Shown here piece after piece: positions 6,872 to 12,744 of a stretch of DNA of 12,744 nucleotides. Positions within the stretch are counted from its first letter, which is position 1; each line of letters starts with the position of its first letter. Origin of the DNA: Euryarchaeota archaeon UBA346 (GTDB taxonomy: Archaea > Thermoplasmatota > E2 > DHVEG-1). The notes below the pieces were generated by a model. That model ran no database searches, was not told the DNA's origin, and saw only the letters and a list, made by a program, of their open reading frames with translations. The stretch covers positions 833 through 13,576 of the forward strand of contig DAJP01000048.1 in NCBI GenBank assembly GCA_002496355.1. Direction: 5' to 3'. The translations under genes and the position numbers were made by a program.

Positions 6872-6900
6872 CCTTTAAACAGGAATTACCTATAAAAAAT
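6872..6900. promoter_or_regulatory. Back-to-back nadX/nadC promoters
   Basis: In the 53-base gap CCTTTAAAC (6872-6880) is centred about 30 bases before the nadC ATG, fitting a leaderless or near-leaderless nadC message. On the minus strand TTTTTATAGG (6898-6889) is about 40 bases before the nadX ATG, leaving a leader of about 13 bases that carries GGGAG. The two promoters overlap, so transcription of the pair could be mutually exclusive or jointly controlled. Confidence 0.5.
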
Positions 6901-6906
6901 ATTGTT

Positions 6907-7728
6907 ATGGATGACATCGATCGATTCCTACGTGAGGATGTAGGGAAAAAAGGAGATATCACCTCCGATGCATTGTTCACAAAAGAAAAAGCACGAGCAG
7001 TCATCATCTCAAAAGAGGATTGCGTTGTTGCAGGCTTGGAAGAAGCACAACAGGTATTTAAAAAAGTAGGGGCATCAGTTCGTTTGCTCTCCAAAGATGG
7101 GGATTCTGTTCAGAGGGGTAACCCGGTCATGGAGATGAACGGGTTTGTTCGTTCCATCCTCAAAGGTGAACGTCTGGCCTTGAACATCATCGGAATGATG
7201 AGTGGGATTTCCACTGAAACAACAAGAATAGTACATCTCTGTCAAAAGATAAATCCAGATGTTACGATTGCGGCTACACGGAAAACTACCCCGGGTTTTC
7301 GTAGGTTTGAAAAAAAAGCAATCATCCTGGGTGGTGGAGAACCACATCGCTATGGGCTCTATGATGCGGTGCTAGTCAAAGACAATCATCTTAAGATGAT
7401 TAACTCAATTGAAAAAACTCTTAGGAGAATAAAAAGAAAACTCCCGGGCGTACCCATAGAAATCGAGGTGGAAAATGAAACAGATGCTTTATCAGCAGCA
7501 AGATTTGGTGTTGAGATTATCATGTTGGATAATTTTAATCCAAAAACCGCAAAAAATGTTGCGCGAAAGATCCGCCAGATAAATCCCCATATACTAATAG
7601 AGGTTTCGGGGGGAATAACTGCAGAAAACATCGAGAAGTACGCGTTATTCGCTAATCGGATTTCCCTTGGATATCTGACCCACTCAGTGAAGAATAAAGA
7701 TTTTTCTTTGGAAATATTTAAGAATTAA
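6907..7728 (+). CDS. nadC: Nicotinate-nucleotide pyrophosphorylase (quinolinate phosphoribosyltransferase)
   Basis: NadC converts quinolinate and PRPP to nicotinate mononucleotide, CO2 and pyrophosphate. The 273 residues match the family. The N-terminal alpha/beta sandwich (1-105) opens with LREDVGKKGDIT and has GERLALN at 88-94. The barrel carries the substrate-binding RKTTPGFR at 125-132, FEKKAIILGGGEPHRYGL at 134-151, VKDNH at 157-161, EIEVEN at 185-190 and phosphate-binding SGGI at 234-237, and closes with LGYLTHS near 255-260. All expected basic residues are present, so it should be active. The ATG sits about 30 bases after a TTTAAA box, suggesting a leaderless start. It is followed 76 bases later by ftsZ on the same strand. 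Confidence 0.97.
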   Translation: MDDIDRFLREDVGKKGDITSDALFTKEKARAVIISKEDCVVAGLEEAQQVFKKVGASVRLLSKDGDSVQRGNPVMEMNGFVRSILKGERLALNIIGMMSGISTETTRIVHLCQKINPDVTIAATRKTTPGFRRFEKKAIILGGGEPHRYGLYDAVLVKDNHLKMINSIEKTLRRIKRKLPGVPIEIEVENETDALSAARFGVEIIMLDNFNPKTAKNVARKIRQINPHILIEVSGGITAENIEKYALFANRISLGYLTHSVKNKDFSLEIFKN

Positions 7729-7788
7729 AATCAGTTAACAATCCTTGGAGAAAAATTATTTCTACAAAAGAGGGGGTTTTGTTGTGAG

Positions 7789-7796
7789 GGTGGTGA
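7789..7796 (+). promoter_or_regulatory. Strong Shine-Dalgarno of ftsZ1
   Basis: GGTGGTGA lies eight bases ahead of the ATG at 7805 and is close to the archaeal consensus GGAGGTGA. An in-frame TGA at 7799 excludes any longer start. The preceding 60 bases (7729-7788) are otherwise empty, with no clear TATA box, so ftsZ may be read from the nadC promoter. Confidence 0.7.
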
Positions 7797-7804
7797 GTTG
7801 ATAC

Positions 7805-8965
7805 ATGAAAAAGATTATTGAAGATGTTATTGCGGCCGAGCAGGCAAAAGAAAATGTGGAAGGAAAGATTAAAGAAGTGGAGAAAAAGGACATTGGGACA
7901 CGGCAGAAGAAGCGTGATCATAGCCTGAAGGTCTCTGGTGTTGACGATGAGGATTTAGAAAATGTTCTGAAAAACTTGACGACGACCATCAAGGTCGTTG
8001 GTTGCGGTGGCGCTGGGACTAACACCATCACACGCTGTTTTGGTGAAGGGATTAATGGTGCTGAACTCATCTCAATTAACACCGATGCTCAGCATCTTCT
8101 TCTAGCTCAAGCCCCCTATAAAATTCTGATAGGGCGGCATCTTACCCGGGGTCTTGGAGCAGGATCATTACCGCAGATAGGGGAAGAAGCAGCGAAAGAA
8201 AGCGAACAGGACATCCGAGATGCTATCACTCCATCAGACATGGTCTTTATCACCTGTGGACTTGGTGGTGGGACAGGTACTGGTTGCGCCCCGATCGCCG
8301 CACAGATTGCGAGAGATGCTGGTGCTCTCACCGTCGGAGTGGTCACCCTCCCATTCGGTGTCGAAGGAAGAGTCCGAATGAACAACGCAGAGGCAGGCTT
8401 AAAACGACTCCGTGAGGTCTGCGACACGGTCATTGTCATCCCGAACGATAAACTCCTCGATATCGTCCCCAATCTTGCGTTGAACGCTGCGTTCAAGGTC
8501 GCCGATGAAGTCCTAATGCGATCTATCAAAGGAATCACCGAGATGATCACCATGCCTGGTCTGGTGAACCTTGATTTTGCTGATCTGAGGACCGTGATGA
8601 AACATGGTGGCGTCGCATTAATTGGTCTTGGGGAAGCTGACGGAGATAACAAAGCAGTCGATGCAATCACAGAAGCGTTAAACTCACCATTACTCGAAGT
8701 GGACATCACAGAAGCAACCGGTGCCTTGGTCAATGTCACCGGAGGCAATGACATGACCTTGCGAGAAGCAGAAAAAGTCGTTAAAGAAATCTACACAAAG
8801 ATCGACAAGAATGCTCGAATCATCTGGGGAACGACCATCGATCCGACAATGAAAAAATCAATACGAGCGATGTTAGTGATCACCGGTGTGAAATCCAAAC
8901 AGATCATGGGTCCGACGCAACGGTCAAGAGAAGAACAGGAATATGGCATTGATTTCATCTCTTAA
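7805..8965 (+). CDS. ftsZ1: Cell-division GTPase FtsZ, archaeal FtsZ1 type
   Basis: FtsZ is a tubulin-like GTPase that polymerises at the division site. In haloarchaea FtsZ1 assembles the ring on which FtsZ2 constricts. The 386 residues contain the full fold: VVGCGGAGTNTI at 64-75, the GTP signature GGGTGTG at 154-160, and the catalytic T7 loop NLDFAD at 255-260 with Asn255, Asp257 and Asp260. AFKVADEVLMRSIKGITE and the ending YGIDFIS resemble FtsZ1 of Haloferax and Methanocaldococcus more than FtsZ2, from memory. The N-terminal extension (1-60) is charged and helical (VEGKIKEVEKKD) and probably flexible. No membrane tether is visible. Context is secE, nusG, rpl11 downstream, a common euryarchaeal grouping. 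Confidence 0.97.
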   Translation: MKKIIEDVIAAEQAKENVEGKIKEVEKKDIGTRQKKRDHSLKVSGVDDEDLENVLKNLTTTIKVVGCGGAGTNTITRCFGEGINGAELISINTDAQHLLLAQAPYKILIGRHLTRGLGAGSLPQIGEEAAKESEQDIRDAITPSDMVFITCGLGGGTGTGCAPIAAQIARDAGALTVGVVTLPFGVEGRVRMNNAEAGLKRLREVCDTVIVIPNDKLLDIVPNLALNAAFKVADEVLMRSIKGITEMITMPGLVNLDFADLRTVMKHGGVALIGLGEADGDNKAVDAITEALNSPLLEVDITEATGALVNVTGGNDMTLREAEKVVKEIYTKIDKNARIIWGTTIDPTMKKSIRAMLVITGVKSKQIMGPTQRSREEQEYGIDFIS

Positions 8966-8981
8966 AAAAAACGCCACATTC

Positions 8982-8991
8982 TTTATATATA
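8982..8991 (+). promoter_or_regulatory. TATA box of secE-nusG-rpl11
   Basis: TTTATATATA is a near-consensus archaeal TATA box, 16 bases after the ftsZ stop and about 34 bases before the secE GTG. The predicted start near 9013 gives a leader of about eight bases, too short for a Shine-Dalgarno. The gap between ftsZ and secE has no T run, so ftsZ transcripts could also read through. Confidence 0.7.
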
Positions 8992-9020
8992 CCTTACCAT
9001 TTGACCCTTACGAATAACAG

Positions 9021-9284
9021 GTGTCAAGCGTGAACGAAGAACGCAAAGGTTTCCTAGAAAAAGCTTGGGGTTTACAACATAAGATTGAAGAGCGGCAGCA
9101 ACGCATCGGAAAAGGGAAATACGGCCGAGTCTTGAAGATGGCTCGGAAACCCACCAACGAAGAATATGAAAAAACCGCGAAAATAACAGGATTAGGGATT
9201 CTACTCATCGGGGCATTGGGTTTTGTCATTTACATCGTACGGGAAATTGTCGCACCCTGGATTCTGAAGGCACTTGGTTATTAA
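9021..9284 (+). CDS. secE: Preprotein translocase subunit SecE (Sec61 gamma)
   Basis: SecE clamps the SecY channel in the cytoplasmic membrane. The 87-residue length is typical of the archaeal form. Residues 1-50 form the amphipathic cytoplasmic helix with RVLKMARKPTNEEYEKTAKI at 36-55, a family signature. A single membrane segment spans about 55-78 (TGLGILLIGALGFVIYI), and the short tail ends ILKALGY. The start is a GTG at 9021, chosen from the TATA distance; a second in-frame GTG at 9030 would remove three residues. No ribosome-binding site is visible, consistent with a leaderless message. It lies upstream of nusG with 17 bases between them, the normal archaeal order. Confidence 0.93.
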   Translation: MSSVNEERKGFLEKAWGLQHKIEERQQRIGKGKYGRVLKMARKPTNEEYEKTAKITGLGILLIGALGFVIYIVREIVAPWILKALGY

Positions 9285-9301
9285 GAGGGTTGGTCGCATC
9301 T

Positions 9302-9814
9302 ATGGAGAATACTAGTTCTGAGCATAATGACACCGAGAAATCTAGTATATTTACTATTAAGACACAAGTGGGAAAAGAGCAGAATACCGCAGATCTTATC
9401 AACAGCAGAGCAAAAAAAGGGAAAATGAATATCCCCTCCATCCTTGTCACACCAGATCTACGAGGGTACATTTTCGTCGAGGCATTTGACGAAGAACTTA
9501 TCAAGAACATGATAAAGTCTATTTCATATGCACGTAATATGCTTGAAGGATGCATCCCTATCGAGCAGATTGAACATTTCCTGGCTCCAACATCAGCAGT
9601 GGCAAAAATCACTGAAGGTGATCTGGTGGAGATGATCGCTGGTCCCTTCCGTGGTGAGAAAGCAAAAATCACGCATATCGATTATTCGAAGGAAGAGATC
9701 ACCGTTGAGCTCTTAGAATCCATGGTTCCCATCCCGATTACTGTTCGTGGGGAACAAGTCAGGATCATCAAACGTAAAGAAGAAGACAAAAAGAAAGAAG
9801 GTAAAAAGGAGTAA
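9302..9814 (+). CDS. spt5: Transcription elongation factor Spt5 (archaeal NusG)
   Basis: Archaeal Spt5 closes the RNA polymerase clamp, aids processivity and couples transcription to translation. From the ATG at 9302 it is 170 residues. The NGN domain covers about 15-98 (SIFTIKTQVGKEQNTADLI, PDLRGYIFVEA, IEHFLAP) and the KOW domain about 103-140 (EGDLVEMIAGPFRGEKAKI). The Lys/Glu-rich tail from about 157 (KRKEEDKKKEGKKE) is an unusually charged ending. A TTG at 9290 would add four residues, but GAGGG at 9285-9289 fits the ATG as ribosome-binding site, though with long spacing (12 bases). It lies between secE and rpl11, which share its transcript. The rpl11 ribosome-binding site overlaps its last codons. 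Confidence 0.95.
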   Translation: MENTSSEHNDTEKSSIFTIKTQVGKEQNTADLINSRAKKGKMNIPSILVTPDLRGYIFVEAFDEELIKNMIKSISYARNMLEGCIPIEQIEHFLAPTSAVAKITEGDLVEMIAGPFRGEKAKITHIDYSKEEITVELLESMVPIPITVRGEQVRIIKRKEEDKKKEGKKE

Positions 9815-9820
9815 GAGAAC

Positions 9821-10297
9821 ATGCCAGAAACCATTGAAGCACTTATTGACGGTGGAAAAGCAACAGCAGGCGCACCACTTGGCCCGGCACTTGGCCCAAA
9901 AGGCGTCAACATCATGCAAGTGATCAACGCAATCAATGAGAAGACAAAACAATTCCAGGGGATGAAAGTCCCAGTGAAGATTATTATTGATCCAAAGACA
10001 AAAGGCTTTGAAATCGAAGTGGGAACACCACCAGCTGCCTCTTTGATTCTGCGAGAGATAAAAGCAGAGAAAGGATCAGGGGTGCCATCAAAGACCAAAA
10101 TCGGTAATCTGACCGTTGAGCAGGCGGTAAAAATAGCGAAAATGAAATTTGACACCATCCTTGGGAAGGACCTGAAACATAAGGCCAAGGAAGTGATTGG
10201 TACCTGTACCTCTATGGGTGTCACCGTGGAGGGAAAATCTCCCAAACAAGCATTAAAAGAGATCGATGAAGGGAAATACGATTCGAAATTCGTATAA
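9821..10297 (+). CDS. rpl11: Large ribosomal subunit protein L11
   Basis: L11 binds the GTPase-associated centre of 23S rRNA and helps elongation factors act. The 158-residue length is normal for archaea. The N-terminal domain has the proline-rich PLGPALGPKG at 19-28, the factor-contact surface, and VKIIIDPKTKGFEIEVGTPP at 52-71. The C-terminal rRNA-binding domain (about 72-140) includes GNLTVEQAVKIAKMK and GTCTSMGVTVEGKSP. A short acidic and basic tail (EIDEGKYDSKFV) ends it. GGAG at 9808-9811, overlapping the end of spt5, is nine bases ahead of the ATG. In many archaea L1, L10 and P1 follow; here the next genes are surface proteins, so the ribosomal cluster ends at L11. Confidence 0.98.
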   Translation: MPETIEALIDGGKATAGAPLGPALGPKGVNIMQVINAINEKTKQFQGMKVPVKIIIDPKTKGFEIEVGTPPAASLILREIKAEKGSGVPSKTKIGNLTVEQAVKIAKMKFDTILGKDLKHKAKEVIGTCTSMGVTVEGKSPKQALKEIDEGKYDSKFV

Positions 10298-10308
10298 AAA
10301 ACACGAGG

Positions 10309-10380
10309 TACCGAAAGAGAATAACAGAAGACCGTCTCTTCTTTAAAATTAATTTTCGGTATTAATATAGTTATTTTTTC
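10309..10380 (+). terminator. Nested stem-loop and T-rich tract after rpl11
   Basis: Eleven bases past the rpl11 stop, TACCGAAA (10309-10316) pairs perfectly with TTTCGGTA (10354-10361). Inside, AGAAGA (10326-10331) pairs with TCTTCT (10337-10342) around a CCGTC loop. A competing helix AAGAGA (10315-10320) with TCTCTT (10335-10340) is also possible. ATTTTTTC follows at 10373-10380. Termination of the secE operon is the simplest reading; two alternative helices also allow a regulatory RNA. The remaining AT-rich 10381-10496 holds no gene that I can support. Confidence 0.5.
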
Positions 10381-10496
10381 TATATATCTCATTACGGGGG
10401 GATATTTTCTTTGTTCATCTCGTATAACTTCGAAAATCATATACATTATATTAAAAAAACTAGTAATTTTAAGAAAAAAATAAAATTTATTTGAAG

Positions 10497-10511
10497 CAAA
10501 ACATTTAAATC
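10497..10511 (+). promoter_or_regulatory. Promoter of the first PKD gene (copy A of a duplicated element)
   Basis: CAAAACATTTAAATC contains a BRE-like A-rich stretch and the TATA core TTTAAA. The same 15 bases occur at 11906-11920 ahead of the paralogue. The match extends upstream: 27 of 30 bases agree between 10482-10511 and 11891-11920. The expected start is near 10533, with a leader of about 40 bases carrying GGAGG at 10557-10561, ten bases before the ATG. Confidence 0.7.
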
Positions 10512-10571
10512 GAAGAAGCACTATTTAGAATATGGAAGTATAAACACAATATATAAGGAGGCAATATAAAA

Positions 10572-11816
10572 ATGGAAAAAAAATTAAGCAAAATATTGGT
10601 AATAGGAATCTTATTCCTATTCCTAGGAGCAAGTGCCACACTCGGGAGTGCGAATCTCGTCTGGTCAGACAATTTTGATTCGTATACCGACGGACAATTA
10701 TTAGATGGAACATCAGATGACGGAGGATGGACAGGTTGGGCTAACACTCCCTCTGCATATGGAATGGTAACGGATGACCAAGCCCGAAGTGCCCCTTATT
10801 CAGACCAAATATGGCTGAATAGCGACAACGTCCATGAATATTCCGGATATTCATCAGGAATATGGGACTATACCGCCTGGCAATACATCCCAGTCGATTT
10901 CTCAGGAATAACCTATTTCATCCTGTTATGCGGCTATGATGGCGGCGGCTCTGGAACAGTCTGGGTCGTCCAACTCCACTTCGACAGCGAACTTGATGAG
11001 GTCGGATCAGAATTCGGCGGAGAAGTAGCACCCATTGTATATGGACAATGGACCGAAATAAGATGCCATATAGACCTTGACACTGACTGGTTGCAAATCT
11101 ACTATGACGGAGTTCTACTCGCTGAGCACGCATACACCGATACCGTCCAAGGGACCGGTGGCGGATCATTAAACATCGCCGCAGTGGATCTCTTCGCGAA
11201 CGGCGCAACACCAGTCTACTACGATGATATCTCACTCTTACCACCAGGGGCAGAATTAGTCTGCGACGCAGGCGGACCATACACCGGTGAAATCAACCAA
11301 GCTATTGCATTCACTGGATTCGCATCAGGCGGAACAACACCTTACACCTGGGCATGGGCCTTCGGTGATGGTGGCACAGCAACTGTCCAAAACCCAACAC
11401 ACACCTACACAACCGCGGGAACCTACACAGCAACCTTGACCGTCACTGACGCAGCAGCAGCCACAGTGACCGACACCGCAACCGTGACCGTAACCGCACC
11501 CCAACCAGTGCTCGCGATCGGAGCGATAACCGGTGGATTCGGCATTAAATCCTCAGTGAAGAACACCGGGGAAGGCGCCGCAACAAACGTCGCCTGGACC
11601 ATCACCCTTGACGGAAAGCTCGTCTTCGTAGGAAAATCATCCACCGGAGACTTTGCGACCATCGCACCAGCTGGCGATGAAGCTATCAAAGCAGGATTCA
11701 TCCTAGGCTTCGGCAAAACAAACATTGTCGTCTCAGCAACCTGCGATGAAGGCTTAACCGCAGAAGCAACCGCAAGCGGATTCGTCCTCGGACCATTCAT
11801 CCTCGGAGTGAAATAA
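10572..11816 (+). CDS. Secreted jelly-roll + PKD surface protein
   Basis: This is a complete 414-residue protein. Residues 1-27 are a signal peptide (KILVIGILFLFLGASATLGSA). Residues about 30-225 form a concanavalin-like jelly-roll: DNFDSYTDGQ, GGWTGWANTP, VHEYSGYSSG, WQYIPVDF, VDLFANGATPVYYDD. Residues 230-310 are a PKD domain (CDAGGPYTGE ... WAFGDGG ... NPTHTYTTAGTYTATLTVTD). Residues about 312-414 form a further beta-rich domain (ITGGFGIKSSVKNTGEGAATN, then VAWTITLDG) ending GFVLGPFILGVK, with no membrane anchor. No catalytic residues are visible, so carbohydrate or surface binding is the best guess. Codon choice is strongly biased to ACC, ATC and GGA, suggesting high expression. A paralogue starts 173 bases downstream. 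Confidence 0.88.
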   Translation: MEKKLSKILVIGILFLFLGASATLGSANLVWSDNFDSYTDGQLLDGTSDDGGWTGWANTPSAYGMVTDDQARSAPYSDQIWLNSDNVHEYSGYSSGIWDYTAWQYIPVDFSGITYFILLCGYDGGGSGTVWVVQLHFDSELDEVGSEFGGEVAPIVYGQWTEIRCHIDLDTDWLQIYYDGVLLAEHAYTDTVQGTGGGSLNIAAVDLFANGATPVYYDDISLLPPGAELVCDAGGPYTGEINQAIAFTGFASGGTTPYTWAWAFGDGGTATVQNPTHTYTTAGTYTATLTVTDAAAATVTDTATVTVTAPQPVLAIGAITGGFGIKSSVKNTGEGAATNVAWTITLDGKLVFVGKSSTGDFATIAPAGDEAIKAGFILGFGKTNIVVSATCDEGLTAEATASGFVLGPFILGVK

Positions 11817-11819
11817 ACA

Positions 11820-11880
11820 CTCCCCCTTTTTTTCTTTTTTTTTTTATTTTAGTTTTTTTTTATTGATTTGTTTTTAGTTT
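11820..11880 (+). terminator. Long T-rich terminator of the first PKD gene
   Basis: Within a few bases of the stop there are several long runs of T, including runs of seven to eleven T broken by single bases, and no stable stem. This is the typical archaeal terminator form. The next promoter starts at 11891, so the two paralogues are separate transcription units. Confidence 0.75.
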
Positions 11881-11905
11881 TCAGAATATCAAAATTTATT
11901 CCAAT

Positions 11906-11920
11906 CAAAACATTTAAATC
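11906..11920 (+). promoter_or_regulatory. Promoter of the second PKD gene (copy B of the duplicated element)
   Basis: This is the same 15 bases as copy A, CAAAACATTTAAATC. The TATA core is centred about 75 bases before the ATG at 11990, against about 66 for copy A. The ribosome-binding site GGAGG at 11977-11981 is followed by C, as in copy A, and lies eight bases before the ATG. The leader between TATA and ribosome-binding site differs between the copies. Confidence 0.7.
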
Positions 11921-11989
11921 AATGATATGACATTAAAAATATCAAATTCGTATTCGTAGAGAGAAAAATACGATATGGAGGCGAAAATT

Positions 11990-12744
11990 ATGGAAAATAT
12001 TTTGAAGAGAAAAATAATGGTAATAGGAGCATTCTTCCTATTCCTCGGGGCAAGTGCTACACTTGGTGCCAGCGCACGAGCGTGGACTGAGAATTTTGAT
12101 TCCTACACCAACGGACAATTCCTGGACGGGGGAAGCGATGATGGAGGGTGGAAAGGTTGGGACAACACACCAGCATCTGGTGCATATGTTACAAATGTTC
12201 AATCCTTTAGCAGCCCCAACTCAGTGGATGTCAATGCGGCAACCGACCTGGTACATGAATATGAAGGGTACAGCACTGGGAACTGGGTCTATCGATGTAT
12301 GCAATACATCCCAACCGACTATACGGGAAATTCCTATTTCATTCTCCTCAGTGATTATACAGACGGTGCTGGACAAAACAACAAATGGGCACTGGTCATT
12401 CGATTCGATATGGCAAATCAAATCGTTGAATCAGAATCAGATTTGGTTACATTACCACTTATAACGGGGGAATGGGTAGAGCTTCGAACAGAAATCGACC
12501 TGAATACCGATTGGTTCCAGTTCTATTACGATAACACCTTGCTTATCGAAAAAGCATGGACCGCCGGCTGGAATAATGCTGGCGATGGTTTTTTGGTTAT
12601 CGATGCCGTCGACCTCTTCGCCAACACGGCGACACCCGTCTATTACGATGATATGTCCCTTCTCCCCGCAGGGGAAGAGCTCATCTGTGATGCTGGCGGA
12701 CCATATTCCAGCGAAACAGGGGAAGCGATCCAGTTCACTGGATT
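11990..12744 (+). CDS. Paralogous secreted jelly-roll + PKD protein (partial, C-terminus beyond right edge)
   Basis: 251 codons are visible with no stop. The protein follows the same plan as its upstream neighbour over the whole overlap. It has a signal peptide at 1-28 (IMVIGAFFLFLGASATLGAS), a jelly-roll from about 31 (ENFDSYTNGQFLDGG, GGWKGWDNTP, VHEYEGYSTGNW, YIPTDYTG, EIDLNTDWFQFYYD), VDLFANTATPVYYDDMSLLP at 207-226, and the start of a PKD domain (LICDAGGPY). The signal peptide and domain edges are the most alike; the loops of the jelly-roll have diverged, including near 126-160 and 188-200. This points to tandem gene duplication followed by divergence in exposed loops. Whether the C-terminal domain is also shared cannot be seen. 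I infer a surface-exposed binding protein; the ligand is unknown. Confidence 0.87.
   Translation, partial: MENILKRKIMVIGAFFLFLGASATLGASARAWTENFDSYTNGQFLDGGSDDGGWKGWDNTPASGAYVTNVQSFSSPNSVDVNAATDLVHEYEGYSTGNWVYRCMQYIPTDYTGNSYFILLSDYTDGAGQNNKWALVIRFDMANQIVESESDLVTLPLITGEWVELRTEIDLNTDWFQFYYDNTLLIEKAWTAGWNNAGDGFLVIDAVDLFANTATPVYYDDMSLLPAGEELICDAGGPYSSETGEAIQFTG

Noticed and set aside
8116..8754. Long antisense reading frame (212 codons) opposite ftsZ
   Set aside because: It lies wholly inside ftsZ, whose motifs are intact. The antisense translation is Ser/Pro/Arg-rich with no family signature, a shadow of codon bias.
10424..10450. ATAACTTCG ... ACATTATA resembles one arm and spacer of the phage P1 loxP site
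   Set aside because: The second arm is absent, the spacer differs, and no recombinase is nearby. In AT-rich sequence this is most likely chance.
9682..10521. 279-codon minus-strand reading frame over spt5, rpl11 and the downstream gap
   Set aside because: It covers conserved Spt5 and L11 coding sequence and has no ribosome-binding site or recognisable domain. It is a shadow frame.
10918..11800. Minus-strand frames opposite the PKD gene (120 and 125 codons)
   Set aside because: Arg/Ser- and Val/Ala-rich shadows produced by the repetitive ACC/GTC codon use of the plus-strand gene.
12054..12464. 136-codon plus-strand frame inside the second PKD gene
   Set aside because: The in-phase frame from 11990 gives a full signal peptide and jelly-roll matching the paralogue, so this frame is spurious.

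Overview
This window looks like the chromosome of a euryarchaeal-grade archaeon. The support is an archaeosine-type tRNA-guanine transglycosylase with a C-terminal PUA domain, Nop5, an archaeal SecE / Spt5-like NusG / L11 cluster, an FtsZ1-type FtsZ, and TATA-box promoters 25-30 bases ahead of several starts. The secreted proteins (a beta-helix protein and two jelly-roll/PKD proteins) would fit Candidatus Thermoplasmatota or a related sediment lineage. That placement is inference; the euryarchaeal call is firm.

Layout. (1) 1-1979, minus strand: most of a large secreted right-handed beta-helix protein that runs off the left edge. Its middle is about ten degenerate 36-39-residue repeats. (2) 1980-2247: gene-free leader with a near-gene TATA box, a farther TATA box, and two stem-loops. 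(3) 2248-2664, minus: a winged-helix regulator followed 23 bases later by tRNA-Phe(GAA). (4) 2783-3691, plus: a compact Nop5, divergent from the regulator across a 118-base promoter region and without a fibrillarin gene beside it. (5) 3713-6853, minus: a small coiled-coil orphan, tgtA, and nadX (aspartate dehydrogenase). (6) 6907-10297, plus: nadC, divergent from nadX across only 53 bases, then ftsZ1, secE, nusG/spt5 and rpl11. (7) 10298-12744, plus: a structured 3' region after rpl11, then two tandem paralogous genes for secreted jelly-roll + PKD proteins. The second runs off the right edge, and the two share a nearly identical promoter block.

How the genes fit together. NadX makes iminoaspartate from aspartate and NadC turns quinolinate into nicotinate mononucleotide; the linking enzyme NadA is not here. 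TgtA inserts preQ0 at G15 of tRNAs, and the tRNA-Phe in this window carries G15. SecE, NusG/Spt5 and L11 are the usual translocation, elongation and ribosome cluster, here next to the division protein FtsZ1. The two ends of the window carry cell-surface genes; the core between them is housekeeping.

I see no CRISPR array, transposase, toxin-antitoxin pair or recognisable defence system. The most unusual items are the long-period beta-helix repeats, the duplicated surface-protein genes with cloned promoters, the operator-like and stem-loop leader upstream of the beta-helix gene, the nested hairpin after rpl11, and the shortened Nop5.
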